64,000 nt of DNA, from NCBI GenBank assembly GCA_022575985.1, contig JAKSXM010000272.1:8246001-8310000 (forward strand). Reading direction: 5' to 3'. A program made the position numbers and the translations under genes. This document shows positions 12,556-23,900 of this stretch, piece after piece. The notes under the pieces are model-generated. The model was not told where the DNA came from and searched no databases. It saw only the letters and a program-made list of their open reading frames with translations. Positions within the stretch are counted from its first letter, which is position 1. Each line of letters opens with the position of its first letter. Source of the DNA: Anagrus nilaparvatae (lineage: Eukaryota; Arthropoda; Insecta; Hymenoptera; Mymaridae).

Positions 12556-13449
12556 TCTGATTGCAATTGTTTGTCAAAATTATATTTCGGGGTCTTAACC
12601 TAAGAAAATTTTCTTAAAAAGTGGTAAAATTTTATGTTTACCATGCTATAAGCAGAGTGTTATCTGTTCACCTGTCGGAGAAATTAAATAAAATCTAAAA
12701 ATCCGAAAAAGATGGTTTTTTAAGGTTTTCGGGGGTCTAAAGGTCTAATTTCAACTAGACCTGACGTGGAGCCCCGTTTCGTAGACAAATTTTATCCTTA
12801 ATAGGTCGATGGAATTTTCCAACGGGTATTTATGTTTTTTGGGTCGCTGAACCCAAATATGATATCAGTTTTTACCGAAAATGGTCCAGTTGCCCGCAAT
12901 AGGCAACTTTCGATTAATTTTCGGAGATTTTCTTATTTTCGCAAGGGTTACTTATGTTTTTTGGGTCGCTGAACACGAATATGATATCTGTTTTTACCGA
13001 AAATGGTCCCATTGCCCGCAATAGGCAACTTTTGGTTAATTTTTGGAGATTTTTTTATTTTCGCAAGAGTTACTTATGTTTTTTGGGTCGCTGAATACGA
13101 ATATGATATCGGTTTTTACCAAAAATGGTACAGTTGCCCACAATAAGCAACTTTAGGTTAATTTTCGGGGATGTTTTTATTTACGCGAGGGTTACTTATG
13201 TTTTTCGGGTTGCTGAACATGAATATTATATCGGTTTTCACAGAATATGGTTCAGTTGCCCACAATAGGAATTTTGAGGGTTTTTTTTGCGGGTTTTTTA
13301 ATATTTTCATCCATTACTTATGTTTTTCGGGTCGCTGAACACGAATATGATATCGGTTTTTACCGAAAATGGTCCAGTTGCCCGCAATAGGCAACTTTTG
13401 GTTAATTTTCGGGGATTTTTTTATTTACGCGAGGGTTACTTATGTTTTT

Positions 13450-13704
13450 CGGGTTGCTGAACAAATAAAATTAGACATAAAATTAGATCCTACTGAGTAT
13501 GGTTACGTGATAAGTGAAAATTGTTTACTTCCAAAAAGAGTTTGTGATAACATATATCCTTCCGTACAAGAATTAATACCTAGTTGCAATTGTAAAACAT
13601 GTTCACGAAAATCTTGCAATTGTGTTCGAGAAGGTGTATCTTGTATTTCATTTTGCGCATGTCAAAATGAAAACAGTTGCAAGAATAAATATAAAAAGTT
13701 TTGA
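13450..13704 (+). pseudogene. Cys-rich CXC-type C-terminal fragment of a transposon protein
   Basis: The frame runs out of the last 122-bp repeat unit into about 80 coding-like residues ending at TGA. It has a conserved-looking lead (DPTEYGYVISENCLLPKRV) and then a run of paired cysteines: CNCKTC, SCNC, SCISFCAC and a final C near the end. This spacing resembles the C-terminal Cys-rich (tesmin/CXC-like) tail of some insect transposon-encoded proteins. No transposase or other upstream domain remains, so the element is probably non-autonomous. The ATG at 13369 lies in repeat sequence and is not a credible start. Confidence 0.6.
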
Positions 13705-13719
13705 AAATATAATTAAAGT

Positions 13720-14205
13720 ATTACGATAGTTTATAATTCTGCCTAGGTACATTTTAAAGAATAATTAAATTTTAAATAATTATCCAATAATTTAATTATT
13801 TCCAAAAAATAAACAATAAAAATATTGATTTATTGTATTACATATTTATAGAAAATATTTTTCACTGTATTTAAATATTTATTTGTAAAAATCAGCTTGC
13901 AATTAATTTATTATTGATTATTAAAATATTGTAAAATTTTATCTGTATATTATTGTTTAGTTATTAAAAAATTAATTTTTATATTAATTTTCAATTTACT
14001 AATTATTTTATTGATTCTTTGTTGTATAGGAAAAACTTATTAAATTATTAAATACAAGTCTAAGCGCACATTCGATAAAAAGAGATATTGTTTTCCAGTT
14101 TAACCAGCCAAAAAACATAAATAATAATAGAAAATGTTTAGAAAATCCAAAAAAAATTGCCTAAAATTACCTACTGTGTAACTAAAATTACCTTACCTTA
14201 TTTTT
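13720..14205. other. AT-rich interior of the tandem-TIR transposon
   Basis: No coding content seen between the Cys-rich frame and the inverted right-hand array. Probably 3' untranslated or eroded transposon sequence. Confidence 0.5.
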
Positions 14206-14715
14206 AGTAAAAACTGATGTTATATTCATGTTCAGGGACCCGAAAAACATAAGTAACAGATGAAAATGTTAAAAAACCCGCAAAATAAAAACCTCAAAAT
14301 TCCTATTTTGGGCAACTGAACCATTTTCGGTAAAAACCGATATAATATTCATGTTCAGCAATCCGAAAAACATAAGTAACCCTCGTGTAAATAAAAACAT
14401 CCCCGAAAATTAATCTAAAGCTGCCTATTGAGGGCAACTGTACCATTTTCGGTAAAAACAGATATCATATTCGTGTTCAGCGACCCAAAAAACATAAGTA
14501 ACCCTTGCGAAAATAAAAAAATCTCCGAAAATTAACCAAAAGTTGCCTATTGCGGGCAACTGGACCATTTTCGGTAAAAACTGATATCATATTCGGGTTC
14601 AGCGACCCAATAAACATAAATACCCGTTGGAAAATTCCATCGACCTATCAAGGATAAAATTTGTCTACGAAACGGGGCTCCACGTCAGGTCTAAACGGGA
14701 ATCAAGAGTTTTTAA

Positions 14716-15105
14716 CATGGAACATATTTTTAGGGAGGAAGTACCTCAGAAATTAAAAATTAAGGGAGGGGGGGTCAAATGAGACTTAGAATAATTTCAA
14801 TTTCGGGACTTTGAAAAATCTGAGTTTAGGGACTTAAAATAAAACAGGTTTATGGACTTAGAATAATATCAATATAGGAACTTAGAATAATTTTGATTTA
14901 GGGACCTAGAATAATACGCGATTAGGAAATTAAAATAGTTTGGGTTTAGAATCTTAACATCTAGTAAGGTGATAATTACACATTAGAAACTTGTATTGTA
15001 CCGTTGCGTAACATTTGCATTATAACTTGACCTCAGCTGGAAATAAACATGTTCCATGCATTTAGGTTGTGTTTACACAAACCGGGTATAAGTTTTTAAA
15101 AACTT
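14716..15105. repeat. Dispersed repeat beginning ACATGGAACAT
   Basis: Starts ACATGGAACAT and ends with a CGGGTATAAGTTTTT-like sequence. Between these lie many short phrases of the type 'GACTTAGAATAATTT'. Similar units are at 23250-23510 (same direction) and 31138-31440, 35395-35850 and 48085-48470 (opposite direction), with a partial at 20880-21010. No ORF. It interrupts the foldback element of this block. Confidence 0.55.
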
Positions 15106-15189
15106 TTCAGATCCTACTACTTAGGTTAGGTTTGGTTCCGGGGGCCAAATCACTGTACATATCCAGGAGTAATCTTTATAATTTAAAGC

Positions 15190-16955
15190 ACGAGAAAATT
15201 TTATTGTAGTCGAAAAAAAATAACAAGCGTATTTTTGTCATTTTAAGTTTGTAATAAGAATAAAAATTATTAAAATTACTTAGTCTTTGTTCCATTAAAA
15301 TATAAAATAAGGGTGCACATTTATGAACGTAAGCAGCATATTTTCAAAATTTATTTATAACATCAGTTACAGTGAAAATAAGTATGTATACGACAAAGAG
15401 TCTGATCCTCGTTAGAACAGGCTTATATTTGGATATTTGAGCTCTGGTAAGTTAAGAAGCATATTATTTTATGAAATGACGTACGTATACTGTGTAAACT
15501 TATCAAACCCTTATAATATGCACATTGTACATGAACCATTCTATGTTAAATCAGATCAACTTGAATATTGAAGGACATAGTGAATCGCAAATCAAACTCT
15601 AAATTATATTTTAAAGTTGCCTTAATAAAATTTCTATAAATTTTCTTAAATTTGAAAATTGTTATTATTTTTGAATACCCAAACTGGCTGAAAATAGATT
15701 CTCTGGAAGGCTAAAAGTGGCTACGCTTTTATTAATAACCCCCTTAATCTTTTTAAATATTTCAATTTTTGACCAAATGGAAATGTAAAGGTTAACGAAG
15801 AATTATCCATATAAATGATAAACTTTTATTATACCCTTACACCTTTTTAATAAGTGCAAGTATATATAAACGAAATCTGACACTCATAAAGAAAGAATCA
15901 AAAATGTTCCTTTCTCTCTTGTTCCTTCCTTATTTTCCTTACATAACATATAGTATCTCTTCTCATTGAGGATTTTTGCAAGAAAGAATTGGAGCTTTTT
16001 TATTCATCATCGGTGTGTATATCGCATGCACGACCTACCACGTTGGGATAATCTCTATTTATAAATATTAAATTTTTTTTTTTTATTATAATGCAATATT
16101 GACTTAGATGCGTGAGACTGAATGTCAGTTTTAATTTACACAAGAATTGTTATTAAAATTCTTTTTCAAATTTTATTACATTGATATTTTATTGTTGTTA
16201 TTGAAAAACTTATAATGGGTTTGTATTTTCACAACTTCGAAGCAAGGAACATTTTGGAATAGCTAAATATATGCAGTTAAGGCATTTTTGGTAGATTAAA
16301 CTCAAAATTTTGTTACGTTTATCACCAAGTCTATAATATATATGGGCACGTCCAGGATACAACGACCAGCTGAAATATGGAAAAAAACAAAAAAATTATT
16401 TTCGTGTCACTTTTTATCTGATTTGTAAAACCACTCCTATTTTACACTTCCTGATGCATAATTTTGATACTTACAGCTGCTCTAAAGTTGTATTTTTTCA
16501 ATTTTTTGATTTCAGCTGCCCAGTTCAAACTAAAATAACTCAAAACCATGAAACTTTTAATATATACATGTGATTAGGAAAAAATTTTCTTATTACCTGG
16601 ACTACCCTAAAAAATTTTTATTTTTTATTTTTGTCAACTTCCGTTTTCATCTTTAACGGTTTGAATTTTTCAAACTGATCGTAAATCAAGTTCGCCATCG
16701 TGAAATTTGCTCAAATTTTCCCAAAATGTTGACATATGTGTCAGTTATTTACTGTTTTCCGTATGCAAGATCAAGATCAAAAGATTCATAACCATTTAAA
16801 GATACCCGTGACTGCTCTAATATATGTGGAGTACCTTCTATAGTACCATATCTGCAGCAAAAACTGAAGCAGCACCCCCATTCTTGTAAATCAATAAGAA
16901 AGTTGGATTTTATTGGTGATTCAGGAAGAGTTCTTGAAATCAAAAAAAATCTTGT
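15190..16955. other. AT-rich spacer
   Basis: No gene supported. The minus-strand frame at 16749-16943 has a mixed composition but no motif, and it lies in a stretch that looks like decayed repeat. Confidence 0.4.
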
Positions 16956-16959
16956 TCAA

Positions 16960-17235
16960 ATCTTTGACCCCTATTTCGTAATCATATTTTTTTGGTGTTA
17001 GGTCCATAAAATTTTTCAAAGAGTATTTATACTTTTAGAGTTGCTGAATACGAATACAAGATTCGTTTTTACCCAAAACGGTCCAGTATCCAACAATAGG
17101 AATTTTGAGATTATATTTTGCGGACCTTTTTAAAATTTTTATCTGTTACTTATGTTTTTTGGGTCCTTGAATACGAATATGGTATCTGTTTTTATCCAAA
17201 ACGACTTGGTTGCTCATAACAAACAACTTGAGATA
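16960..17235. repeat. Partial end of the tandem-repeat transposon
   Basis: Two diverged copies of the 122-bp unit, sharing 'GTTGCTGAATACGAATA', 'CGGTCCAGT', 'CAATAGGAATTTTGAG' and 'TTACTTATGTTTTTTGGGTC'. It lies just downstream of the kinase-like gene's poly(A) signals and has no coding content. Confidence 0.7.
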
Positions 17236-17353
17236 TTTTATTTTGTGGGTAAGCAAAATATTTAAAATTGCGTCTTTGAGGATTGAAGATTTTTTGCTTT
17301 GTAATAAGAGCAAAATAAAAGTCAATGCATGCATTTGTTGTAAAAATTGAAAC

Positions 17354-17359
17354 TTTATT
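17354..17359 (-). terminator. Poly(A) signal of the CHK-like gene
   Basis: AATAAA on the minus strand about 35 bases after the stop codon. A second AATAAA-type sequence overlaps the stop region itself. Confidence 0.55.
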
Positions 17360-17391
17360 TTTGATATATCAGATATAATTTTATACAAATA

Positions 17392-19657
17392 TTATTTTAT
17401 TAACCAATTTTGTTCAACAAAAGTATCTAAAATAAACATTAATCCATCATCATGATTACTAAATTTACCATCACTTCCAACAGTTGGTAAATTTTTATAA
17501 TTAACATTATCATTATTTGACTGTGATTTTATAAATTTTAACATAGTAATACATCTAGGAAAACTTAATGGTGCTGATAATTTTAAATTTTCATCAAAAC
17601 TTTCTTTACTATATTTGCTAGTTTCAACATTTAATAATTTTAACGTATCAATAATCGTATCATAATATAAATTAGTTAAATCATTTAAATTATTTTTAAT
17701 AACATTTTTTTGACTACTTGATATTAAGAAAAATATTAATTCACTTAAGCCATAATCATAACTAATGTACTCAAAATTAATTATTTTCATTGACTCAATT
17801 TTATTATTACTGTCGTACTTGAACATCATATTACGAACCCAAAAATTATTGTGTATCATTGTATTCCATAATTCATTTTTAGGTTCTTTATCTAATGTTA
17901 TTAACGTATGGTCAATTGTTTTTTTTATCATATTTAAATATGGCTCAGTTCTTTGAATATTTTTAAAACTTTCAATTTCTTTATCTAATGATTTTATAAC
18001 GTTTTCGTTCATAATGTTATTCCTTGTTGTTACAAAACTTGGTGTAAATTTTTTATTAAATTCATTTGGGTTTTTTTCTTTGAAACTTATTATTAAACCA
18101 TGTAATTTAGCTAATTCTTTTACAGCAAATTCTGTGTGCTCTTTATCTAGTCCAATTGCTTGATTTTTTCTTTTATAACCAGAATATTTTAAATTTTCAA
18201 GTACTATAACAGCTTGATTATCAAAATTATCATTATCATTGATACCCAATCTACCACCATAAAAATTTGGTGATACGTTTATTAAATTATTTTCTGAAAT
18301 TCCGTTATCTTTTTGAAATTTTATAGTAATTGGTAGAATTTTAGAATAAAAATATAATTCTTTGAAAAATAATATTGGTGTGTTGAATAAATTTTGTAAT
18401 TCAGTTGATTCTGTTGGTATTTTGCAAAATAAATTTAGTGTTTTTGGAATATTGTTTAATAATACATCTGCTTGAATATCAATGGCTAAGCTACTAGGAT
18501 GTTCTTTATCAGTTAAATATTTCCATTCTGTACTTATTAGTTTTAATGATGATCCTAAAGATTCACGTAATAAATTTTCCAAATCTCTAATCGGTAGATC
18601 ATTTTTTGAATATGCTGAAAAGGAAAATTAATAAGTTAATTATTTAATGTGTAATTAAATTTTTTTAAAAGAAATCATTTGTTTTACTTGCAAAATAAAA
18701 GTTCACAAAAAAATTAAATGGTATTTCATTAAAAAATCTAACGAATCCCTGTCGTAGAATCCTGTAACGTAAACATTTTTTACTTTTACAGGTCCATAAA
18801 ATTTTCTAACGAATATTTATGCTAATAGGGTCGCTAAATACGAAAATGATATTTATTTTTACCTAAAATACTTTAGTTGTCATAAAAACGAATTTTATGA
18901 ATATGAAATATTCAGTAACTAAAAAATCATGTTTTTCAATCAATAAAAATGCTTAAAAATCCGAAAAACATAAAAAACCTAAAAATTCCTATTGCGAGTA
19001 GCTTAAGCATTTGCAGAAAAAGTGGATACTGTTATATAAGTCGTATTTAGCGACTAAAAAAAAAACTAAATACCCGTTGGAAAATTTCATCGACCTGTAA
19101 AGTATAAAAAGTGTCCACGAAACAGGGGTAAATTGAAGTGAAATAATAGAATATATTGGCTATAAATATGTTGAAAATTAACGAAAATGAACCTAAAATT
19201 TTGCAATTTGAGCAATAAATACAAATTTCGATATTTAAAAATTTAGTTTTTGAATAAATACAAAATAGCTTATAAAAATTTCACGGAGAATACTGAAACG
19301 TCGAAAAATTTCATGAATTACGCCAAAAATTATTCATTTGGGAAAAGTAACGAAAATTTTATAAAAACTAAATAATTTATGAATATAAAACAAAATTTAT
19401 ATATAAAAAAAAGTATAGAAAAAAAATTTTTCCAAAAGCATTTTTGATGATTCTTATTATGAGTACACTGAAAAAAATTACGGCTTCCGCAATTTTTTTC
19501 AGTCTAATGTCAACTTTATGATTCTATAACATATTATAATTGCAAACATTAAAAAAGTGCATGAATTTATTGTACATTAAATAAAAAACTTACGAATTTT
19601 TCCAGCAGTTGTTATTTTAATTATTAGAAATAAAAAAAATAAATATTTATTCAACAT
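17392..19657 (-). CDS. Secreted CHK/EcKinase-like protein, probable pseudokinase (2 exons)
   Basis: Coding exons are 19594-19657 and 17392-18614, joined across a 979-bp GT-AG intron (GTAAGT donor, TTTTCAG acceptor). Phases match: one base then two, giving Pro-22. The product is 428 aa. Exon 1 is almost entirely a signal peptide, with a Lys-containing N-tip, a Leu/Phe/Ile-rich core and ITTAG near the cleavage site. Exon 2 has the CHK kinase-like (EcKinase) layout: a strand with LFCKIP retaining a candidate ATP-site Lys, then FFKELYFYSKILP, AVIVLENL, HTEFAVKELAKLHGL, the catalytic-loop region IHNNFWVRNMMFKYD, and IINFEYISYDYG. Family members normally have HGD in the first loop and DF[QE] in the second. 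Here both Asp are Asn, so catalysis is doubtful. The family phosphorylates small molecules such as ecdysteroids inside cells, so a secretion signal is unusual. The protein could be a venom or other secreted protein, which is inference. Confidence 0.85.
18770..19130. mobile_element. Short relative of the tandem-TIR transposon in intron 1 of the CHK-like gene
   Basis: The left part reads AGGTCCATAAAATTTTCTAA with TAGGGTCGCTAAATACGA. The right part carries the inverse (CCCGTTGGAAAATTTCATCG, then a TGTCCACGAAACAGGGG sequence), matching the ends of the 12756-14693 element. It has no coding content. It fills over a third of the intron. Confidence 0.65.
19466..19504. mobile_element. Minimal CACTGAAAAA-family MITE remnant
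   Basis: CACTGAAAAAAATTACGG followed by CCGCAATTTTTTTCAGT, an inverted pair with almost nothing between. It is preceded by TA and lies in intron 1 of the CHK-like gene. Confidence 0.55.
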
Positions 19658-19738
19658 TTTATGAAGTTTAGTATTAATTTGTTGTATTCAATTCTTTTTT
19701 TAAATTTAAACTAATAAAAATTTGTAAATTAAAAGCTT

Positions 19739-19746
19739 CTTTTATA
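19739..19746 (-). promoter_or_regulatory. Candidate TATA box of the CHK-like gene
   Basis: TATAAAAG on the minus strand, about 80 bases before the start codon. This would give a short leader of roughly 50 bases if initiation is 25-30 bases downstream. Confidence 0.45.
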
Positions 19747-19759
19747 CAAAACGTATTAT

Positions 19760-20760
19760 CTATGTAAATGTACAAAATAATTATATATTCATAAAAACTT
19801 CAATTTTATCGGTTCATGGACGAAAAACAAACTATTAATAGAAGAGTTATTAACACGAAACTTAATTATTAAAATATTATTTCTTATGTAACTAAAACTA
19901 ATTATATAATTAGTTAAATTATAATTCCATAATGTTTTTTATGGAAATTTAATTTTTATTTTATTTTTTAGAAAATTTTACCTAAATACGAAATTTGCTT
20001 AAAATTAACTGAAAATTATTAGAAGTAGTGAAAAATCTTAAAAAATATTAGTTTTTTTGAAAACTATTCATTGAAAAATCCTTAATTTCATTTCAAAATA
20101 TTTTTTCTTTCTTCAGCTGACTAAATATTGAATTTCATTAAAAGTTAATTTCTCAATTAATAATAAAATAAATAAACATGATAAAATAAAAATACCTATA
20201 AGGTATAAATTTTGTTTTTAAATTTTTATTTTACTTATCAATACAAAAAATACTATGTTTAAAGTCGATGTTCTCAATAATCAAATAAAAATACAAATAC
20301 TTGTATAATTATTGGGTAATTTTATTTTTTTTAATTACAAAAAAAGTTCAGTGACATTGATAGGTTTATTTTTCCAAGATCAGATCAATGTACTTAATAA
20401 CTAAAATTTCATAATAATTATAATATGGAATTAATAAAATAAATTTAGTTTTAATTCTTGAAATGTTTTTTTAAATTAAATATGTAGACTTTTATAAATG
20501 CGTACTTGAAAATCCAGGGGGTAATGCCCCTACAAAAAATAAAAATTCAATTAAATTATAATATATATTTATTATAAATTTAGTTTTATATTGACGTTTT
20601 AATTTATTTTCGGTTTTTTTTTTTTTAGAAAATTCAATATGGTAAAAATTGCTGAGAAAATTTTTAGAATGCATGGGTAGGTCACTTTGCTTAGAATTTC
20701 GAGTAGTCATGTATTTTGCTTCATAGAAATCTAAAACTTTACTTTTAAAACGTTTGAAAA
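19760..20760. other. AT-rich spacer
   Basis: No gene supported. The 107-codon minus frame at 20492-20815 starts inside a MITE end and has no recognisable domain. Confidence 0.45.
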
Positions 20761-20765
20761 CGTAA

Positions 20766-20810
20766 AAAAAAAAATCCGTTTGCCACAAACGGAATTTATT
20801 TTTCAGTGTG
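20766..20810. mobile_element. CACTGAAAAA-family MITE end
   Basis: AAAATCCGTTTGCCACAAACGGA followed by TTATTTTTCAGTG: the palindromic core and one terminus of the family. The other end is eroded. Confidence 0.5.
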
Positions 20811-20879
20811 TGCATTCAACAGTTCGTTAAAAAATACATAAAAAGCAAATTTTTTAATTTATAATTAAAATAGTAATAA

Positions 20880-21010
20880 AAAAGCCTCAAAAATCAAGGG
20901 GGTTAGGGGTCAAATGGTACTTGTAATAATTTAGATTTAAAGACTTAAAATAATTTCAATTTAGGCATAGAATTATTCGGGTTTAGGGACTTAAAATATT
21001 TTCTATGTAT
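20880..21010. repeat. Fragment of the ACATGGAACAT dispersed repeat
   Basis: Short phrases such as GGGGTCAAATG, AGACTTAAAATAATTTCAAT and GGGACTTAAAATA match the internal part of the unit at 14716-15105. Confidence 0.45.
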
Positions 21011-23225
21011 GAGTAAAAAAAATACTAAAAGTAACTTATGAAACTGAGCTGTATTTCGTTCCAGTTCTAACAAAATGTATATAAAAAATCATTTTTCTGG
21101 GAAAAATGTTTTTTACTTAAAATTTACCGTAGACTTTTCTATACATATAAAAAAACTCCCTCATATCATACCGAGTAAAAGTGAGGGTTGGACGTTTCAC
21201 TAATCGATAGTTTCAAACTATATTATATACACTGGACTCACCGCCATTTTATTAAATCTTATAATAATAATCTCGCAAAAAAATAATAGTAATAAATACC
21301 ACAGGTATATTTTACAAGCACAATTACATAGTTGTACTTTTTTTTTGTAAAAAACTTAAAATATTCATACACTTATTTCTCACGCTGTTCAATTTTTTTT
21401 TCGCTCAATTATTATTTTTATTTCTAAAAAGTAGAATAGGAGAATTACACATATAATATGCATGAGAGTGTCGCCTTGCGAATCGAGTACTTTGTAATAT
21501 GTAATAAAGCTAAAAAAAAAAAACTAGGGGAAATTTCTTTCTTTTCATAATTTAAAAATTATATGTGTTACAGTTAGTAATTTGCATAAAAATGTACACA
21601 TAACAATGGTTTTTTTTTTAAATTAAACTAATTTTATATATTACACAATTTTAATAATAATAAAAATTTTTTTTGCAATATAAATATTTTATTGTTTTGA
21701 CATTCATTTTTTTTTTAGAACAAAAGTTAATTAATCATTTTTAACAATACAATCGTAATGTTCTCTCACCTTTATTATATTGACAAGTTTACAAATTATG
21801 TATCATGTAATATTACAACCATTTTTTTTTGCTGAATTTGTATTATAAAATTAATTTATCAAAATATTATTTACCTATACACATAACCATAAAAAATGTA
21901 ACATTTTACTTTCATGTATAAACATTTAACAAACAAATTTTTTGTTTATCATTAATCAAAACACTAAAATTGACACTTTTTTATAATATATTAATCTTAA
22001 AGCAACAATTTTAAAAATTTGTTCATTCAGAAAGAATTTTTTTTTTTATTTATACAACAAACGTGATTCATAAAAAAAAAATGAGCCTGCGCAGGATAGT
22101 TAAAAAAATAGTCTGGGATATCCGATCGGATTAGATAATCAAGTTGTTGGCACCTGTAAACTGGACATAATTAATGCGTTTTAACTTTATGTATGTATTT
22201 AAAAACACGCACAAGACATAATCAATGAGCTTTCATGTTGTATTATTATTTACAACAAAAGAGAAAAATAATATTTTTATTTATTGGCAAATTTCTCTAG
22301 AATTGGTAATATTATATTATTATGCAGACTAAAAAAAGCTTGTATTTCAAATGTTGAAATTTTTATCTGGTTTTGTATATAATAATATGTTGGTAAATTT
22401 AACTTTGACTGATCATTTTTTTTATTATATTTTATTTTTATATAAAAAGTATCATATACAAGTTTCTTTTTAAGATTAAATTTTGTTTTTAATTTTTTCG
22501 TTGTTTGCAATAAGAAAATAATTAAATGTCGTATACATGTAAAGCTAATTTTTTAGGGTATACGGTCTTTTTTTCACATCCACTTTTTCGCTGTACATTT
22601 TTTCGCGTGTACAATATTTCGCACAAGATTCCAAAAAAAAAAAGAACAATAAGACATAAACAAGATAAGCGCAAAATTTAATGGGACTGAGGAAAGCAAC
22701 TAAAATTTTATATATTTTTTCTTAGTTAAAAATTTTTTATTCTGAAATAATAGTTTAATTTAAGCAGTAAAAATGTGTGTTTACTTTATAATAAAGAGTT
22801 TATTTTATTTTACTTTATTTATATTTATATTGGATTAATTAATTGACTTTGTAAAACAAGAGTGTACTATTTTGTATATATAAACAAATAAATATATCAT
22901 AATAATTTTTGGATGTTAAAGTATTAATTTGATTGACGGCGATTTGCGCGATTAAGCAATCTTTTAGCAATCGAAAAAAAATGTCAAGAAGTATTTTGTT
23001 TCAGTGTGACAATGTTCAGATTTTCGAGAATATTTATAATTTTTTCCTAACCTACACACCAAACCTAAAAGAATTTTTTGTTACCCAGAGAAGAATGAAT
23101 GTTTATTTAATTCTTTAGAGCGGAATTATATTGAGGTTAATTCTTTTAAAAACAATTATTTTTGTTTTAATTCTGTTCAAAAAGAGTCTATATACAATGA
23201 GTCTATATATATCAAAAAGTTTTTT
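21011..23225. other. AT-rich spacer
   Basis: No gene supported. A minus-strand frame at 22277-22510, open upstream to about 22550, ends in a slightly more mixed stretch (FEIQAFFSLHNNIILPILE). It lacks a credible ATG or acceptor, so I do not call it. A small GC patch lies near 22080-22160. Confidence 0.4.
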
Positions 23226-23249
23226 TTAGAAGTAACTTTTTACATGGAA

Positions 23250-23510
23250 CATGTTCATAAGGTGAGGTTACTTCATGAAGGCCTGCAGTAAGGGAGGGGC
23301 CAAAAATGGTCAGTTTAGGAGAGAGGGGCTAAAACGGGACTTTGAAGAATTTCGATTTAACCACTTAAAGTAATTTCGTTGAAGGGGCTTAGGATAATTT
23401 GGCCTTAGAAACTTAGAATAATACTTTTTATTAAACTTGGTTATTGGTCATCCGTAAATATGTGCTATATATGCCCGTCAATTGTGTTTACATAACTCGG
23501 TTATAAGTTT
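23250..23510. repeat. Copy of the ACATGGAACAT dispersed repeat
   Basis: Begins ACATGGAACATGTTC and ends CTCGGTTATAAGTTTT, with internal phrases of the 'GACTTAGAATAATTT' type. Same orientation as 14716-15105. Confidence 0.55.
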
Positions 23511-23900
23511 TGAATTGTTACAGTTAGTAGATTGATAGGTGACAGATGAAACCCGAGAATATCCTCGAATGTTGCCACATGCAAATAGTAATATATAGGT
23601 GAAGATCGATTGATAATGTTATTTACTTGTTCATATTGAAAAATAGATTAGAAAATAGACTTACATATACAATATCAAATATTATCCGATCGTGGATTAC
23701 GCTAATGGCGACGTTAGAAAAGTGAATTTAAGCATTATAAAAAGGGTAAAAGCCAAAGTTTTTTAAAAAAAACTTGCTCACTAAAAAAAGTTGCTTAGAT
23801 CAGTAAGTTTAAAAGTGATGTCATGAACTTAAATCATGTTTGATTTCTTATCCACAAAGCTATGTACAGAAAATAAGTTACTTGCTCTATTATTGTATTT

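Larger units (their letters stand above)
12756..14693. mobile_element. DNA transposon with inverted arrays of a 122-bp tandem repeat
   Basis: The ends TAGACCTGACGTGGAGCC and its complement are about 75-bp inverted repeats. Inside them on the left, a 122-bp unit beginning TATGTTTTTTGGGTCGCTGA is repeated at 12831, 12953, 13075, 13197, 13319 and 13441. About four inverted units occupy 14210-14635. AAC flanks both ends (12753-12755 and 14694-14696). The related sequence at about 45734-45765 lacks the insert, which supports these boundaries and a 3-bp target duplication. The only coding piece is the Cys-rich frame at 13450-13704. Shorter relatives lie at 16960-17235, 18770-19130, 37040-37190 and about 38030-38085. 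Confidence 0.82.
12560..15190. mobile_element. Foldback element split by later insertions (nested block)
   Basis: The left part (12560-12755) matches 45545-45765, sharing 'ATTATATTTCGGGGTCTTAA', 'GAGAAATTAAATAA' and 'AGGTCTAATT'. The right part (14697-14715 and about 15108-15190) matches 45762-45860, sharing 'GGGAATCA' and 'CTACTACTTAG'. The gap at 12756-14693 is a second transposon, and about 14716-15105 is a third dispersed repeat, so three elements are nested. The copy at 44870-45840 provides the uninterrupted comparison. Confidence 0.7.

Noticed and set aside
12831..13460. CRISPR-like spaced repeats
   Set aside because: The 122-bp units are contiguous tandem copies in a eukaryotic transposon, with no unique spacers.
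22277..22510. Possible minus-strand terminal exon
   Set aside because: No ATG, no convincing acceptor, and mostly AT-biased residues apart from the last 25.
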